Shown here in pieces: positions 50,930-59,220 of a stretch of DNA of 64,000 nucleotides (positions are counted from its first letter, which is position 1; every line of letters begins with the position of its first letter). The DNA is from Roseobacter ponti (GTDB lineage: Bacteria > Pseudomonadota > Alphaproteobacteria > Rhodobacterales > Rhodobacteraceae): assembly GCF_012932215.1 (NCBI RefSeq), contig NZ_CP048788.1, positions 3,658,001 through 3,722,000 on the forward strand, written 5' to 3'. The position numbers were made by a program, and so were the translations under genes. The notes beneath the pieces are model-generated. The model saw only the letters and a list, made by a program, of their open reading frames with translations, had not been told where the DNA came from and did not search any database.

Positions 50930-52099
50930 CTAATTTGAAAAACTGGCTAGTTCCGTTAAGTCAGAGCAATGCGTGACAAAGCCCTGTCCTCGCTTCAAAA
51001 GCCAGTCGCGTAGCTGATCCGGAGCTTGCGCACAGCTTAGCGCTTCCTTTTTCAGCCCCGCCTCGGCCTGAACGTAAACTAATCCGGTGAACACTGCCTC
51101 GTTATCGAAAGAAGTGTCTGTCACTCCGAGAACAACATCATTGATTTGCTGGTTATTAGGGTCAAAGGACGGAACCAACTCTTCAAGTGCGGTTGCGATG
51201 CGCTCTATCATCTGATCGTTAATCCCCACTTCACTGGCGCGGGTCCAAAAATTGTCTCCGGATTCCAAGATGGGGACAGCGAAGGCTTCGCGGCTGACAT
51301 TACCTACGATAACACGCTCAACGAAACCTTGCGCCACATGACTTAAGTGTAACACGTTCTGGGGTGCTGCCATCTCTTCCATGACAGCGCCGGAAACTAC
51401 ACTTTCGCGCCGGGCAGCAGGCCGCTCGCCGTACTCGTGCACCGCCAGTTGAGCGTATAAACCATAATCCTCTTGAGCAAATATATCATACTGCCGGTCG
51501 AAGGCTTCGAGGTTCCAGCCCGCACTCACAACTTGTGCAACGGGGTTCCGGTAAAGCGGGTCAGCGGGGCCGACGATATCTTCCTCAATGCCCTCTTTCT
51601 TGTGCATCAGATCCTCGTTCTCAAGAAACTCCGGGCCAAATGGCAGGAGGCCCGTACCCCTCAACGGAATCGAATTATTTGCATCGTCAGAAGGTTCGGA
51701 AGTACCTATGTAAAATTCGCGCCCGTCACCCTCGCTTTGCAGCTCATGTGACAAGACAAATCCGCCGACTATACACGCTGCCAAAGCCCCGGTTTTGCAG
51801 TGCTCAAAAATCTGCGCTAACCTGCCTGTATTGACCGGCTCGCCCAAAGGCTTTTTCGCAAAATCGTCTACGGCACGCAATTCTTCTTCTCCCCAGATTT
51901 CTCTGACACGAACGCGAACTCCTTCATGATTGTGCTCATAGAGTTCCTCCGCACTCATGCCGGGGGCTGGCTTCTTCTCGGGCGAAAAAATGTCGTCAAG
52001 GAGGTCAAGTGCTTCTGCCACCTGTTCGTCCGCCAGCAATGACATCTTAGATTTCTTGTCATCTTCACTGGTGATGATTTCTTTCAGGACTTCAAACAT
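50930..52099 (-). CDS. Unrecognised partner protein of the sigma-like gene
   Basis: A 389-residue acidic protein with no named domain. The first 70 residues are charged and helical (EVLKEIITSEDDKKSK, LLDDIFSPEKKP). A short hydrophobic segment (TGALAACIVGGFVLSHEL, near residue 105) could be a buried helix or a weak membrane anchor. The remainder alternates strands and helices. The ATG at 52099 overlaps the stop of the sigma-like gene by 8 bases, so the two are translationally coupled, which suggests a functional pair such as sigma/anti-sigma or sensor/effector. An in-frame ATG at 52141 is less likely. Confidence 0.55.
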   Translation of the reverse strand: MFEVLKEIITSEDDKKSKMSLLADEQVAEALDLLDDIFSPEKKPAPGMSAEELYEHNHEGVRVRVREIWGEEELRAVDDFAKKPLGEPVNTGRLAQIFEHCKTGALAACIVGGFVLSHELQSEGDGREFYIGTSEPSDDANNSIPLRGTGLLPFGPEFLENEDLMHKKEGIEEDIVGPADPLYRNPVAQVVSAGWNLEAFDRQYDIFAQEDYGLYAQLAVHEYGERPAARRESVVSGAVMEEMAAPQNVLHLSHVAQGFVERVIVGNVSREAFAVPILESGDNFWTRASEVGINDQMIERIATALEELVPSFDPNNQQINDVVLGVTDTSFDNEAVFTGLVYVQAEAGLKKEALSCAQAPDQLRDWLLKRGQGFVTHCSDLTELASFSN

Positions 52100-52679
52100 T
52101 GTTCGAACCTTCCCCTTTATTTTCGACTGTCTGGGTTTCATTACTCAAGAGCACGGACAACATTCGTTCCTTCCTGTCAAAAAAGGTACTTTCCGGTATC
52201 TCCCAATACACAGCAATTTCCTTTTGACTTTTGCAGCCTCGTTTCAGAACTGCTTCGAGTATCTTGAGATACAACTCAGCCAGCGTGTCACCGTTGGCAG
52301 CATCGTAGCTCTTCAAAGTTCGGAACTGATCTCGTCTCTCAAATGCTCTGTTTAAGGTTTCATGGTTAAAGTCTCTGCGTTCTTCCAAGCGCTTGGTAAG
52401 TTCCGGGACAGAGCCAACGCGCACCGCCTGAGACATTCTTTCGCTGGAAATTAAGCTTTTGGCGGTCTGGATAAGGTGGGCTTCCAGTTTTACCGTTTGA
52501 AATTTCCAAGGCCTTTCGCCGGACAACGTCTTCGTGACGGCGGCACTGGAAATGTCATCTGGGTCAACAGCGCCCCGGCTCTTTGAATAGACACGGACTT
52601 TCGCTTTGTATTCCATCCATTCTTCTGGAGAGACATCTTCCAGTGCTTTCTGATAGTCGGTCACTTTCATAGATTTCAC
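52092..52679 (-). CDS. Sigma-factor-like DNA-binding protein
   Basis: A 195-residue protein with an ECF-like arrangement. Region 2 resemblance is in DPDDISSAAVTKTL followed by LEAHLIQTAKSLISSERMSQ, which matches the pattern of alphaproteobacterial ECF-type sequences ending in an ER pair. The C-terminal part LYLKILEAVLKRGCKSQKEIAVYWEIPESTFFDRKERML looks like region 4 (HTH). Start may be 52679 or 52670. The gene is richer in A and T than the backbone. Whether it still contacts RNA polymerase core is unknown; it may be a sigma-derived regulator of the overlapping gene. Confidence 0.5.
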   Translation of the reverse strand: MKSMKVTDYQKALEDVSPEEWMEYKAKVRVYSKSRGAVDPDDISSAAVTKTLSGERPWKFQTVKLEAHLIQTAKSLISSERMSQAVRVGSVPELTKRLEERRDFNHETLNRAFERRDQFRTLKSYDAANGDTLAELYLKILEAVLKRGCKSQKEIAVYWEIPESTFFDRKERMLSVLLSNETQTVENKGEGSNNV

Positions 52680-52891
52680 TCCGACTGAAGTTGCAGATCC
52701 TTCTGACTAAGTATGCTCTGAACAACGCGGAAAATCCGGGCAAAACGAAAAAATATTCTCCCGGATAATTTTTCGACTCAGAGACATACCCCTTTGAGAA
52801 CGCAATTTTCAGAATGCGTCTGCACCGCGAACAGGCTCCTTTGCAGAGAACTGCCGCTGTTTGCAGACGCTGACAAAGGAGCAAGTCAACT
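52680..52891. promoter_or_regulatory. Divergent intergenic region, sigma-like gene and small membrane ORF
   Basis: This AT-rich region lies between divergently oriented genes and must contain promoters for both. I see no convincing operator. A purine-rich site (AAGGAG) near 52876 belongs to the rightward ORF. Confidence 0.35.
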
Positions 52892-53134
52892 ATGAAATCA
52901 CCTGTCACATCAGCATTAGAAGTCGGATCAAAGTCCGTGTATCTGGCACTCGGCATGGCAAAAACCAGCGCAATGGAAATGGCCATCTCACCGATCAATG
53001 AAACCGCAGGCTCAGTTGTTGAGCTGGAGGATTTTATCTCTGTGGGATACGAGGTTGCGTTCAGCGCTTACGTCGTGCTGTGTCTTTCGAAGGCAATCGC
53101 TCACTGGAGGAAGAGTAAGTCAGCACAAAAATGA
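52892..53134 (+). CDS. Small single-pass membrane protein
   Basis: An 80-residue protein preceded by AAGGAG at good spacing. It has an N-terminal amphipathic part with a hydrophobic patch and a C-terminal helix YEVAFSAYVVLCLSKAIAHW followed by a basic tail (RKSKSAQK), so it is probably a small inner-membrane protein. No family is recognised. It is divergent from the sigma-like/partner pair and could be part of the same module. Confidence 0.45.
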   Translation: MKSPVTSALEVGSKSVYLALGMAKTSAMEMAISPINETAGSVVELEDFISVGYEVAFSAYVVLCLSKAIAHWRKSKSAQK

Positions 53135-53303
53135 AGCCTGAAGCATCGGTTGCGACGCTAGCAATACCGTGCCTGAGGCAGGCGGGAGCGAGCACCAGCA
53201 GGTTCCAGACCGCGATACCGGCCCCCGGAGTACCGTCGGCAATGGAATTCAGCCTTACATGATGCCGCGTAGTGTTTAATTTGTGGCAAAGCCGTGGAAA
53301 TTA

Positions 53304-53510
53304 CTACGGCTGGCTTGGCGGTTTTATGGCGACACCGTCTCCGACTGAAACATCACCTGATCGAAGAAACTGGATTCCCCGGCCTTCCAGGGCAATGCGA
53401 ATTGCCTCCGCACTGGAGTGGTGCAGGCCACCTTTGCCGGTTTCAAACCTGCTGACGGTCGTAAACGATACGCCCGCCATTTCGGCCAGATCCCGCACTC
53501 CAAGCCGCCT
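53304..53510 (-). pseudogene. XRE-family regulator, N-terminus lost
   Basis: The frame encodes the second half of a XRE helix-turn-helix (LGVRDLAEMAGVSFTTVSRFE) and an XRE tail rich in Gly and His (GKGGLHHSSAEAIRIALE). The preceding helix that should read like an ARAALG-type start is missing: upstream of about 53510 the sequence instead belongs to the divergent Fic frame. It is a broken gene produced by a rearrangement. Confidence 0.65.
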
Positions 53511-53512
53511 AA

Positions 53513-54109
53513 TTGATACTGCATGAGATCACAGGCAGCGAAGCCCATCCGCTGTACAAGGCGCTCGAAGTATCTAATGGTGATAGTCACTACAGTTTTT
53601 TGCAGTCGATAGTTGCAGTCAGCATTGAGTCTGGCAGGCCGTTTCTTTCCCAAACGATTTTGAAGGCGATCAACTTTCACGCCATAGCTTGCTTGCATTC
53701 CAACGCTGGTCAGTATCGCCCGGGCCCCGTTCAAGTTGGCGAGTACCTGCCTCCCGCGCACTATCGAGTGCCGGACCTGATGGACGACTTTGTTAATCTC
53801 ACAAACAGGCAATGGGACGCGTCCGACCCTGTCGAGCTATCCGCATTCGTTCTATGGAAGCTGAACCACATCCATCCATTTGTGAATGGAAACGGTCGCA
53901 CTGCAAGAGCGGCCTCATATTTTGTCCTATGTGTAAAGCTTGGCGGATGGCTAGAGGGCGATACAATCTTACCTGAACTTCTACGAGCGAACCGAGAAGA
54001 ATATGTCGAAGCACTGAAGCTTGTGGATGAGTCTGCCGACAATGGGTCGGTGGACTTGAGCCCGCTCCACAAAATTATCGCCGATCACCTTACTACACAG
54101 TTGAAGTAG
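53513..54109 (+). pseudogene. Fic-domain protein, probably N-terminally truncated
   Basis: A 198-residue frame with the Fic core HPFVNGNGRTAR, which differs from the canonical HPFxD/EGNGRxxR by Asn at the acidic position. The helices around it (KAINFHAIACLHSNAG, VELSAFVLWKLNHIHPF) fit a Fic AMP-transferase. A stop codon (TAA) immediately precedes the only upstream start (TTG 53513), and roughly 100 N-terminal residues usual for Fic proteins are absent, so it is probably a fragment created at the same junction as the XRE remnant. If expressed it would be a reduced Fic domain. Confidence 0.65.
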
Positions 54110-54262
54110 ATTGCTGATGGCTAAACTGGGACAAACACATGAGCGGGCCGCGAAGCAAAATGCCGAAAACCGACATCTTTGTCCCCCATATGTCCCCCAC
54201 AAGGCCGCAATGACGCTTGCGTTCACATAACGGATCGCAAGTCACTTATTTTAAAGAGAAAA
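54110..54262. other. Island-tail sequence beside tRNA-Lys
   Basis: These 150 bases between the Fic remnant and tRNA-Lys hold the direct repeat GTCCCCCA (near 54180 and 54189), in the motif TGTCCCCCATATGTCCCCCAC. Read on the other strand it is the GGGGGACATATGGGGGACA type of sequence I associate with the end of integrase genes beside tRNA sites. No full integrase is present. Confidence 0.4.
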
Positions 54263-54338
54263 TGGTGAGCCGTGCAGGGTTCGAACCTGCGACCCGCTGA
54301 TTAAAAGTCAGCTGCTCTACCAACTGAGCTAACGGCCC
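54263..54338 (-). tRNA. tRNA-Lys(TTT)
   Basis: A complete 76-nt cloverleaf on the minus strand. Acceptor stem GGGCCGT/ACGGCTC, D arm GCTC/GAGC, anticodon stem CTGA/TCAG around CTTTTAA (anticodon TTT), T arm GCAGG/CCTGC, and encoded CCA at 54263-54265. The accessory region at 49980-54262 ends just beyond its 3' end, which is where an integrated element would sit, but I find no duplicated tRNA fragment at the other side. Confidence 0.96.
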
Positions 54339-54436
54339 CACTAGGGCGCCTACTTAGAAAGGAGCCGTGGCCGGGTCAAGCCCCAATCCGGTGTTTTCGC
54401 AAGCACATACTGGATAGTTTCGCCGCATCAGCATAT

Positions 54437-55279
54437 ATGCCCGCCATGCGCCATGACGACCAAACCGGTTTGCCCTTTATGAAAATGCACGGGCTGGGAA
54501 ACGACTTTGTCGTGCTGGACGCGCGCGCGCAGGAGTTTGTCGTAACACCGGCGCTCGCGAGGGCTCTCGGGGACCGGCATCGCGGTGTCGGATTTGATCA
54601 GCTTGCAGTGATGACTGCGGGTCCGGACGACCTGCATCTGACCTTCTACAATGCCGACGGGTCGCTGTCGGCGGCCTGCGGCAACGCGACCCGCTGTATC
54701 GCCCGCTATGTGATGGATGAGACCGGCAGCGACCGCCTCGACCTGACCACCGACCGCGGCCGGCTTTTGGCGACTGATGCCGGGAATGGCATGACTGCGG
54801 TCAATATGGGCGCGCCGCGAACCGGATGGGCGGAGATTCCGCTGGCGCATGAAACTGATACCCTCTCGCTGCCCATAGGCGGCAATCCGGTGGCCACGAG
54901 CATGGGCAATCCGCACTGTACGTTCTTTGTCCCCGACGCCGAGGCTGTCGATCTCGCGGCATTTGGCGCGGCACATGAGCATCATCCGCTGTTTCCGGAG
55001 CGCACGAACGTGCAGGTGGCACATCTGGCGGGCCCGGATCACCTGCGCATGCGCGTCTGGGAACGCGGCACCGGGATCACACTTGCATCCGGGTCGTCCA
55101 GCTGCGCTGTTGCGGTGGCCGCATCGCGGCGCGGGCTTACGGGGCGTTCTGTACGCATCGATCTTGACGGCGGCACGCTGCAGGTGGACTGGCGCGATGA
55201 CGGCGTCTGGATGACCGGGCCGACGGCGCATGTCTTCAGTGGCCGGCTGACGCAGGCATTCATGGAGAGTATCGCATGA
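54437..55279 (+). CDS. dapF: Diaminopimelate epimerase, Cys-to-Ser at second catalytic position
   Basis: DapF interconverts LL- and meso-diaminopimelate with two catalytic cysteines and no cofactor. The 280-residue length is normal. The opening [37 protein letters not shown] with the first catalytic Cys81 and NPHCTFFV are right for the family. The second active-site loop, ACGSGACA in E. coli, reads ASGSSSCA here, so the catalytic Cys is replaced by Ser218 with a Cys five positions later. ATG 54437 or 54446 may be used. The gene overlaps mtaB by four bases. Confidence 0.9.
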   Translation: MPAMRHDDQTGLPFMKMHGLGNDFVVLDARAQEFVVTPALARALGDRHRGVGFDQLAVMTAGPDDLHLTFYNADGSLSAACGNATRCIARYVMDETGSDRLDLTTDRGRLLATDAGNGMTAVNMGAPRTGWAEIPLAHETDTLSLPIGGNPVATSMGNPHCTFFVPDAEAVDLAAFGAAHEHHPLFPERTNVQVAHLAGPDHLRMRVWERGTGITLASGSSSCAVAVAASRRGLTGRSVRIDLDGGTLQVDWRDDGVWMTGPTAHVFSGRLTQAFMESIA

Positions 55280-56529
55280 GCGCGCCTGTCTTCTCCACGC
55301 TGGGCTGCCGGCTGAACGCCTATGAGACCGAAGCGATGAAAGACCTCGCGGCGGAAGCGGGGCTCACGGATGCCGTGATCATCAACACCTGTGCGGTGAC
55401 TTCCGAAGCGGTGCGCAAAGCCCGTCAGGACATCCGCAGACTGCGCCGGACGCATCCGGACGCCCGCCTGATTGTAACCGGATGTGCGGCCCAGACCGAG
55501 CCTGAGACATTCTCGGCCATGCCGGAAGTTGATGTGGTCATCGGCAATACCGAAAAGATGCAGACCGGGACATGGAAAGGGATCGCCGCGGATTTCATCG
55601 GCGAGACAGAGACGGTTCAGGTCGATGACATCATGTCAGTCACCGAAACGGCCGGTCACCTGATCGACGGGTTCGGAACCCGCAGCCGCGCCTATGTTCA
55701 GGTCCAGAACGGTTGTGATCATCGCTGCACTTTCTGCATCATACCCTTCGGACGCGGCAACTCGCGCTCCGTGCCGGCAGGGGTTGTGGTCGATCAGATC
55801 AAACGCCTGGTGAACAAAGGGTTTAACGAGGTCGTTCTGACCGGCGTTGATCTTACAAGCTGGGGCGCGGACCTGCCCGCAACGCCGAAACTGGGTGATC
55901 TGGTGATGCGCATTCTGCGCCTCGTGCCCGATCTGCCCAGGCTCAGGATCAGCTCGATCGACAGCATCGAGGTCGATGACAATCTGATGCGGGCGATCGC
56001 CACCGAGCCGCGGCTGATGCCACATCTGCATCTGTCGCTGCAACACGGCGACGATATGATCCTCAAGCGGATGAAGCGCCGGCATCTGCGCGATGATGCG
56101 ATTGCCTTTGCTGCTGAGGCGCGCCGGCTGCGGCCTGATATGACATTTGGCGCGGATATCATTGCAGGCTTTCCGACCGAGACCGGCGCAATGTTTGAGA
56201 ACAGCCTCAGGCTCATTGCGGAGTGCGACCTGACATGGCTGCATGTGTTTCCCTACTCTGCGCGGCAGGGCACGCCTGCTGCACGTATGCCTGCGGTAGA
56301 TGGCGGCCTGATCCGCGAACGTGCTGCGCGCCTGCGGACCGAAGGCAACGCGCAGGCTGCGCGCCACACCGCCCGCCAGGTCGGGGTGCGCCACAGTATC
56401 CTCATGGAGACCCCGACCATGGGGCGCACGGAGCAGTTCGCCGAGGTCCACCTGGACCATCCTCAGCAGGAAGGCAGCATCACCGAGCACACCATTCGCG
56501 CAGCCTCCGGCGGCCGCCTTTTCGCCTGA
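55276..56529 (+). CDS. mtaB: tRNA (t6A37) methylthiotransferase MtaB
   Basis: A 417-residue radical-SAM enzyme that adds a methylthio group at C2 of t6A37 in ANN-reading tRNAs. The UPF0004 N-terminal domain has the cluster cysteines in [20 protein letters not shown] and VTGCAAQ. The radical-SAM Cys triad is in [16 protein letters not shown]. The remainder follows MtaB in ELF-like order with [11 protein letters not shown] and [13 protein letters not shown]. It overlaps dapF as a two-gene unit. Confidence 0.93.
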   Translation: MSAPVFSTLGCRLNAYETEAMKDLAAEAGLTDAVIINTCAVTSEAVRKARQDIRRLRRTHPDARLIVTGCAAQTEPETFSAMPEVDVVIGNTEKMQTGTWKGIAADFIGETETVQVDDIMSVTETAGHLIDGFGTRSRAYVQVQNGCDHRCTFCIIPFGRGNSRSVPAGVVVDQIKRLVNKGFNEVVLTGVDLTSWGADLPATPKLGDLVMRILRLVPDLPRLRISSIDSIEVDDNLMRAIATEPRLMPHLHLSLQHGDDMILKRMKRRHLRDDAIAFAAEARRLRPDMTFGADIIAGFPTETGAMFENSLRLIAECDLTWLHVFPYSARQGTPAARMPAVDGGLIRERAARLRTEGNAQAARHTARQVGVRHSILMETPTMGRTEQFAEVHLDHPQQEGSITEHTIRAASGGRLFA

Positions 56530-56622
56530 CCGAAGGCAACGCCTGCGACCTCGCCACAAAAATTATCGTGACAATACTCCACAGCGGTCGTTACTCTCTG
56601 AACACCTTGTGGGAGAGGTCGT

Positions 56623-56982
56623 ATGCACGGGCAGATCGAATGGGTTCTGATCATGGACATCCGGGAGGGGCAGTCGCACGCAGTGCAGCCGCTGATCGAT
56701 GAAATGGTCGCAGCAACCAGGTCAGATGAAGCCGGTGCACTGGTTTACGAGTATTTTCTGAATTCTGAAAAAAGCCGCTGCACCGTTCTGGAACGGTACA
56801 AAGACACCGATGCCGCGATGATTCATCTGGATAGCTTCGGCAAAAAATTCGCAGACCGGTTTTTTTCACTCTTCATACCCGTCAGCTTTACGGTCTTCGG
56901 GCCGGCGGGTGCTCCGCTGCGTGAGGCGCTGTCAGGCTTCGGGGCGACATTCGAAGACCGCATCGGTGGTTTTGCCCGCTGA
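56623..56982 (+). CDS. ABM-domain (antibiotic biosynthesis monooxygenase-like) protein
   Basis: A 119-residue small dimeric alpha/beta barrel protein of the ABM/YgiN type: strands and helices in the order IEWVLIMDIREG, a helix LIDEMVAATRSDE, ALVYEYFLNSE, CTVLERYKDTDAAMIHLDS, then VSFTVFGP. Such proteins include quinol monooxygenases and haem-degrading enzymes. GGGAGAGG precedes the ATG. It is a stand-alone gene; substrate unknown. Confidence 0.8.
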   Translation: MHGQIEWVLIMDIREGQSHAVQPLIDEMVAATRSDEAGALVYEYFLNSEKSRCTVLERYKDTDAAMIHLDSFGKKFADRFFSLFIPVSFTVFGPAGAPLREALSGFGATFEDRIGGFAR

Positions 56983-57110
56983 CAGGTCGTGCGAAACGCG
57001 TGGCCCCGCCGGCGCTGACCGGAAGTTCCCGCTTTAAGTGAGCGGCTTTCTCCCTCAGAATGACTGAATGAACCGGGCGTTCAGACGCCGGAGAAAGGAC
57101 GACGATCAGA

Positions 57111-57785
57111 ATGGAGACCAGTGCGCTGCCCAAAACAGGTTTTCTTGCGAATGCATCGCGGGATCTGTCGGTTCTGCTGAACTCTGTTGCGTCAGAGGTT
57201 GAGCTTGCCGAGGGTGATGTTCTGTTCGAGCAGGGCGATCCGGGTGACGCGCTCTATGCCATCGTGTCGGGTTCGCTGGAATTCAGCATCCTGTCGCGGG
57301 AAGGGCGCAAGCTGTCACTGGACGTGATGCGGCCTGGCGCGCTCTTTGGCGAAATAGCTCTTTTTGATCCGGGCACGCGGACTGCCACGGTGACTGCTCT
57401 CGAAAAATCCCGCGTGCGCGGCGTGAAAAACGCAGACGTTATTGCGGCCATCCGCAAGACACCGGAACTGGGCATCGATATGATCCAGCTTGCCGGAGAA
57501 CGCATGCGCTGGATGAGCAGTCAGCTTAACGAACAGGTCTTTCTGCCTATGCCGGCGCGGCTGGCACGCAAGATCCTCTACCTCACGCTCGACGGGTCCG
57601 AACATCTGTCTCAGCTGTCATTTTCACAGTCTGAGCTGGCTGAATTCGTCGGCGCCACACGCGAGGCCGTTTCGAAAACACTGGCCCTGTGGAAACGTGC
57701 AGGCGTCATTGAGTCCACGCGGGGCGGTGTCAAAGTGCTGGACCGCGAGGCGCTTCAGGTTATGGCTGATCTTCATCAGATTTAA
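57111..57785 (+). CDS. Crp/Fnr-family transcriptional regulator
   Basis: A 224-residue regulator with an N-terminal cyclic-nucleotide-type beta barrel (GDVLFEQGDPGDALYAIVSGS, then GALFGEIALFDPGTRTATVTAL, a good phosphate-binding cassette with Glu and Arg/Thr) and a C-terminal Crp-type HTH (LSFSQSELAEFVGATREAVSKTLALW). It has no cysteines, so it is not an Fe-S FNR; cAMP or another small ligand is more likely. Its targets are not visible. It stands alone, 128 bases after the ABM gene. Confidence 0.92.
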   Translation: METSALPKTGFLANASRDLSVLLNSVASEVELAEGDVLFEQGDPGDALYAIVSGSLEFSILSREGRKLSLDVMRPGALFGEIALFDPGTRTATVTALEKSRVRGVKNADVIAAIRKTPELGIDMIQLAGERMRWMSSQLNEQVFLPMPARLARKILYLTLDGSEHLSQLSFSQSELAEFVGATREAVSKTLALWKRAGVIESTRGGVKVLDREALQVMADLHQI

Positions 57786-57890
57786 TGCGCCGGTGTGAAC
57801 ACCTTCACAGACCGCGATTCGATTCTTCTGCATAACGGGCGCAGTTAATAACGCAGTTTTGCGCATTTGGGTGCTTCCCGGAAAGGGAAT

Positions 57891-58061
57891 ATGATGCAGA
57901 AGGATCACAAAATGGAAGACCAGAAAACTGAACTGCCCTGCCAGACCAGGACGACAACCGCGCCCTCACCGGTGCGCGCGGTGATCACCTGGCTTGTTGA
58001 AGCTGACCGTGAGTTCAGGGTCGCACAGAGCATGGTTGACGAAACCAAACGGCGGGGCTGA
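57891..58061 (+). CDS. Small hypothetical ORF
   Basis: A 56-residue charged protein (KDHKMEDQKTELPCQTRTTT, then a helix VRAVITWLVEADREFRVAQ) with GGAAAGGGAAT directly upstream of two ATG codons (57891 and 57894). The helical C-terminal part and the ribosome-binding site support it; no family is recognised. It lies downstream of the Crp/Fnr gene. Confidence 0.45.
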   Translation: MMQKDHKMEDQKTELPCQTRTTTAPSPVRAVITWLVEADREFRVAQSMVDETKRRG

Positions 58062-58198
58062 AATGCCTGCATGAAGCCTCGCGCCAGGGCGGTGCGGGGC
58101 CAGGCGACGGCCCGGAAACGGGCCTTGTGTGAAGAAGATCACATACAGAATTTCGCGATTCGATTATTCTTGGATTATTGTACGACAGGTGGTGAGTA

Positions 58199-58220
58199 AA
58201 ATGTCCGGCAACGGACATTT
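58199..58220. repeat. Perfect inverted repeat AAATGTCC / GGACATTT
   Basis: An 8-bp perfect inverted repeat with a 6-base spacer (GGCAAC). It could be an operator or an RNA hairpin; it lies between a small ORF and the petABC terminator with no gene starting just beside it. Confidence 0.5.
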
Positions 58221-58357
58221 CAGGTAAACAGGAATTTCAGAGATCAGGCCGGAGCGGTGCGGATACCATAGCTATTTGCTGCCACTGCCGTTTATTTCTA
58301 CCGGCTGAATATAACTCTCCCCAGGGTCTGTCATTTGCCGCTTTAGTGGCGCAGACG

Positions 58358-58395
58358 GAAAACCCCCCGCGCTGATACAGCCGGGGGGTTTCTTC
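58358..58395 (-). terminator. Rho-independent terminator of the petABC operon
   Basis: A G/C-rich stem (AAACCCCCC with GGGGGGTTT) around a 14-base interval that itself partly pairs (GGC...GCG). On the minus strand it follows petC by 25 bases and ends in a T-run (GGGGGGTTTTCC). It is symmetrical enough to act in both directions. Confidence 0.85.
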
Positions 58396-58419
58396 ATTCT
58401 GCTAAAGCTAAGCGCCGGA

Positions 58420-59214
58420 TCAGCCGGACTTTTTGCCTTTCACAGGCGCCCAGATACGCTTGTTGGTCAGATAGAGCAGCACCGACAGGATGGTCAGGAA
58501 CAGCACGCCCGCGAAACCGGCCTGTTTACGGGCCATCATCTTGGGCTCTGCGGTCCACATCAGAAAGGCAGATACGTCCTCTGCCAGGTGATGCATGTCG
58601 TTCTCGTGACCATCAGCGAACTCCACCTGCTCATCATAAAGCGGCGGGGCCATTGCGATGTAACCGCCCGGATAGGCGGTGTTTTCATAAAGGATCACGC
58701 CGGCCTCTTCTTTCTCTTTGCCGGTATAGCCGGTCAGCAGAGACGCGATGTATTCCGGACCGCCGATGCCTTTGAAAAACTGGTTGATCCCGAGACCATA
58801 GGGCCCGTGAAAGCCCGCACGCGCCTTTGCCATCAGGCTGAGGTCAGGTGCGTTCTCCAGCGCGGAACCCGGGAAGTGATCGGCCGGCTTGGCCGGACGG
58901 AAATCGTCCAGTTCAGCGTCGAACACTTCGTAGTTCTCGGCATAGGCGCGGACCTGATCCTCGGGCATTGAGGGGCCGCCATCTTCGGACAGCGACCGGA
59001 TCGGCACGAATTTCAGGCCGTGACAGGCAGAGCAGACCTCTGTGTAGATCTGCAGACCGCGCTGCAGCTGGTTCTGGTCGTAGGTGCCGAAGGGGCCTTC
59101 AAACGAGAAGTCGAAGTCCTCGACATGCCCTGCAGCACCGGCAGCGAAAGCTGCCCCGCTGCTGAGGCCCAGTACCGTCGCGGTCGCAAAGGCAAGTTTC
59201 TTAATCATTGTCAT
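58420..59214 (-). CDS. petC: Ubiquinol-cytochrome c reductase, cytochrome c1
   Basis: Cytochrome c1 of the bc1 complex, 264 residues. An N-terminal signal peptide (hydrophobic alanine-rich ending AFA-AG) is followed by the haem motif [14 protein letters not shown], and by the C-terminal membrane anchor [23 protein letters not shown] with a basic tail. The haem's Met ligand probably lies in the [10 protein letters not shown] stretch. ATG 59208 has better ribosome-site spacing than ATG 59214. Third gene of petABC, 6 bases from petB. Confidence 0.96.
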   Translation of the reverse strand: MTMIKKLAFATATVLGLSSGAAFAAGAAGHVEDFDFSFEGPFGTYDQNQLQRGLQIYTEVCSACHGLKFVPIRSLSEDGGPSMPEDQVRAYAENYEVFDAELDDFRPAKPADHFPGSALENAPDLSLMAKARAGFHGPYGLGINQFFKGIGGPEYIASLLTGYTGKEKEEAGVILYENTAYPGGYIAMAPPLYDEQVEFADGHENDMHHLAEDVSAFLMWTAEPKMMARKQAGFAGVLFLTILSVLLYLTNKRIWAPVKGKKSG

Positions 59215-59220
59215 TGTCCT

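Larger units (their letters stand above)
58062..58419. other. Non-coding region with inverted repeats before petC
   Basis: About 360 bases without a gene. It contains the inverted repeat AAATGTCC/GGACATTT at 58199-58220, a small GCCGCTTTAGTGGC hairpin near 58338, and the terminator at 58358-58395. A small RNA or an operator could be hidden here; I cannot identify one. Confidence 0.45.
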
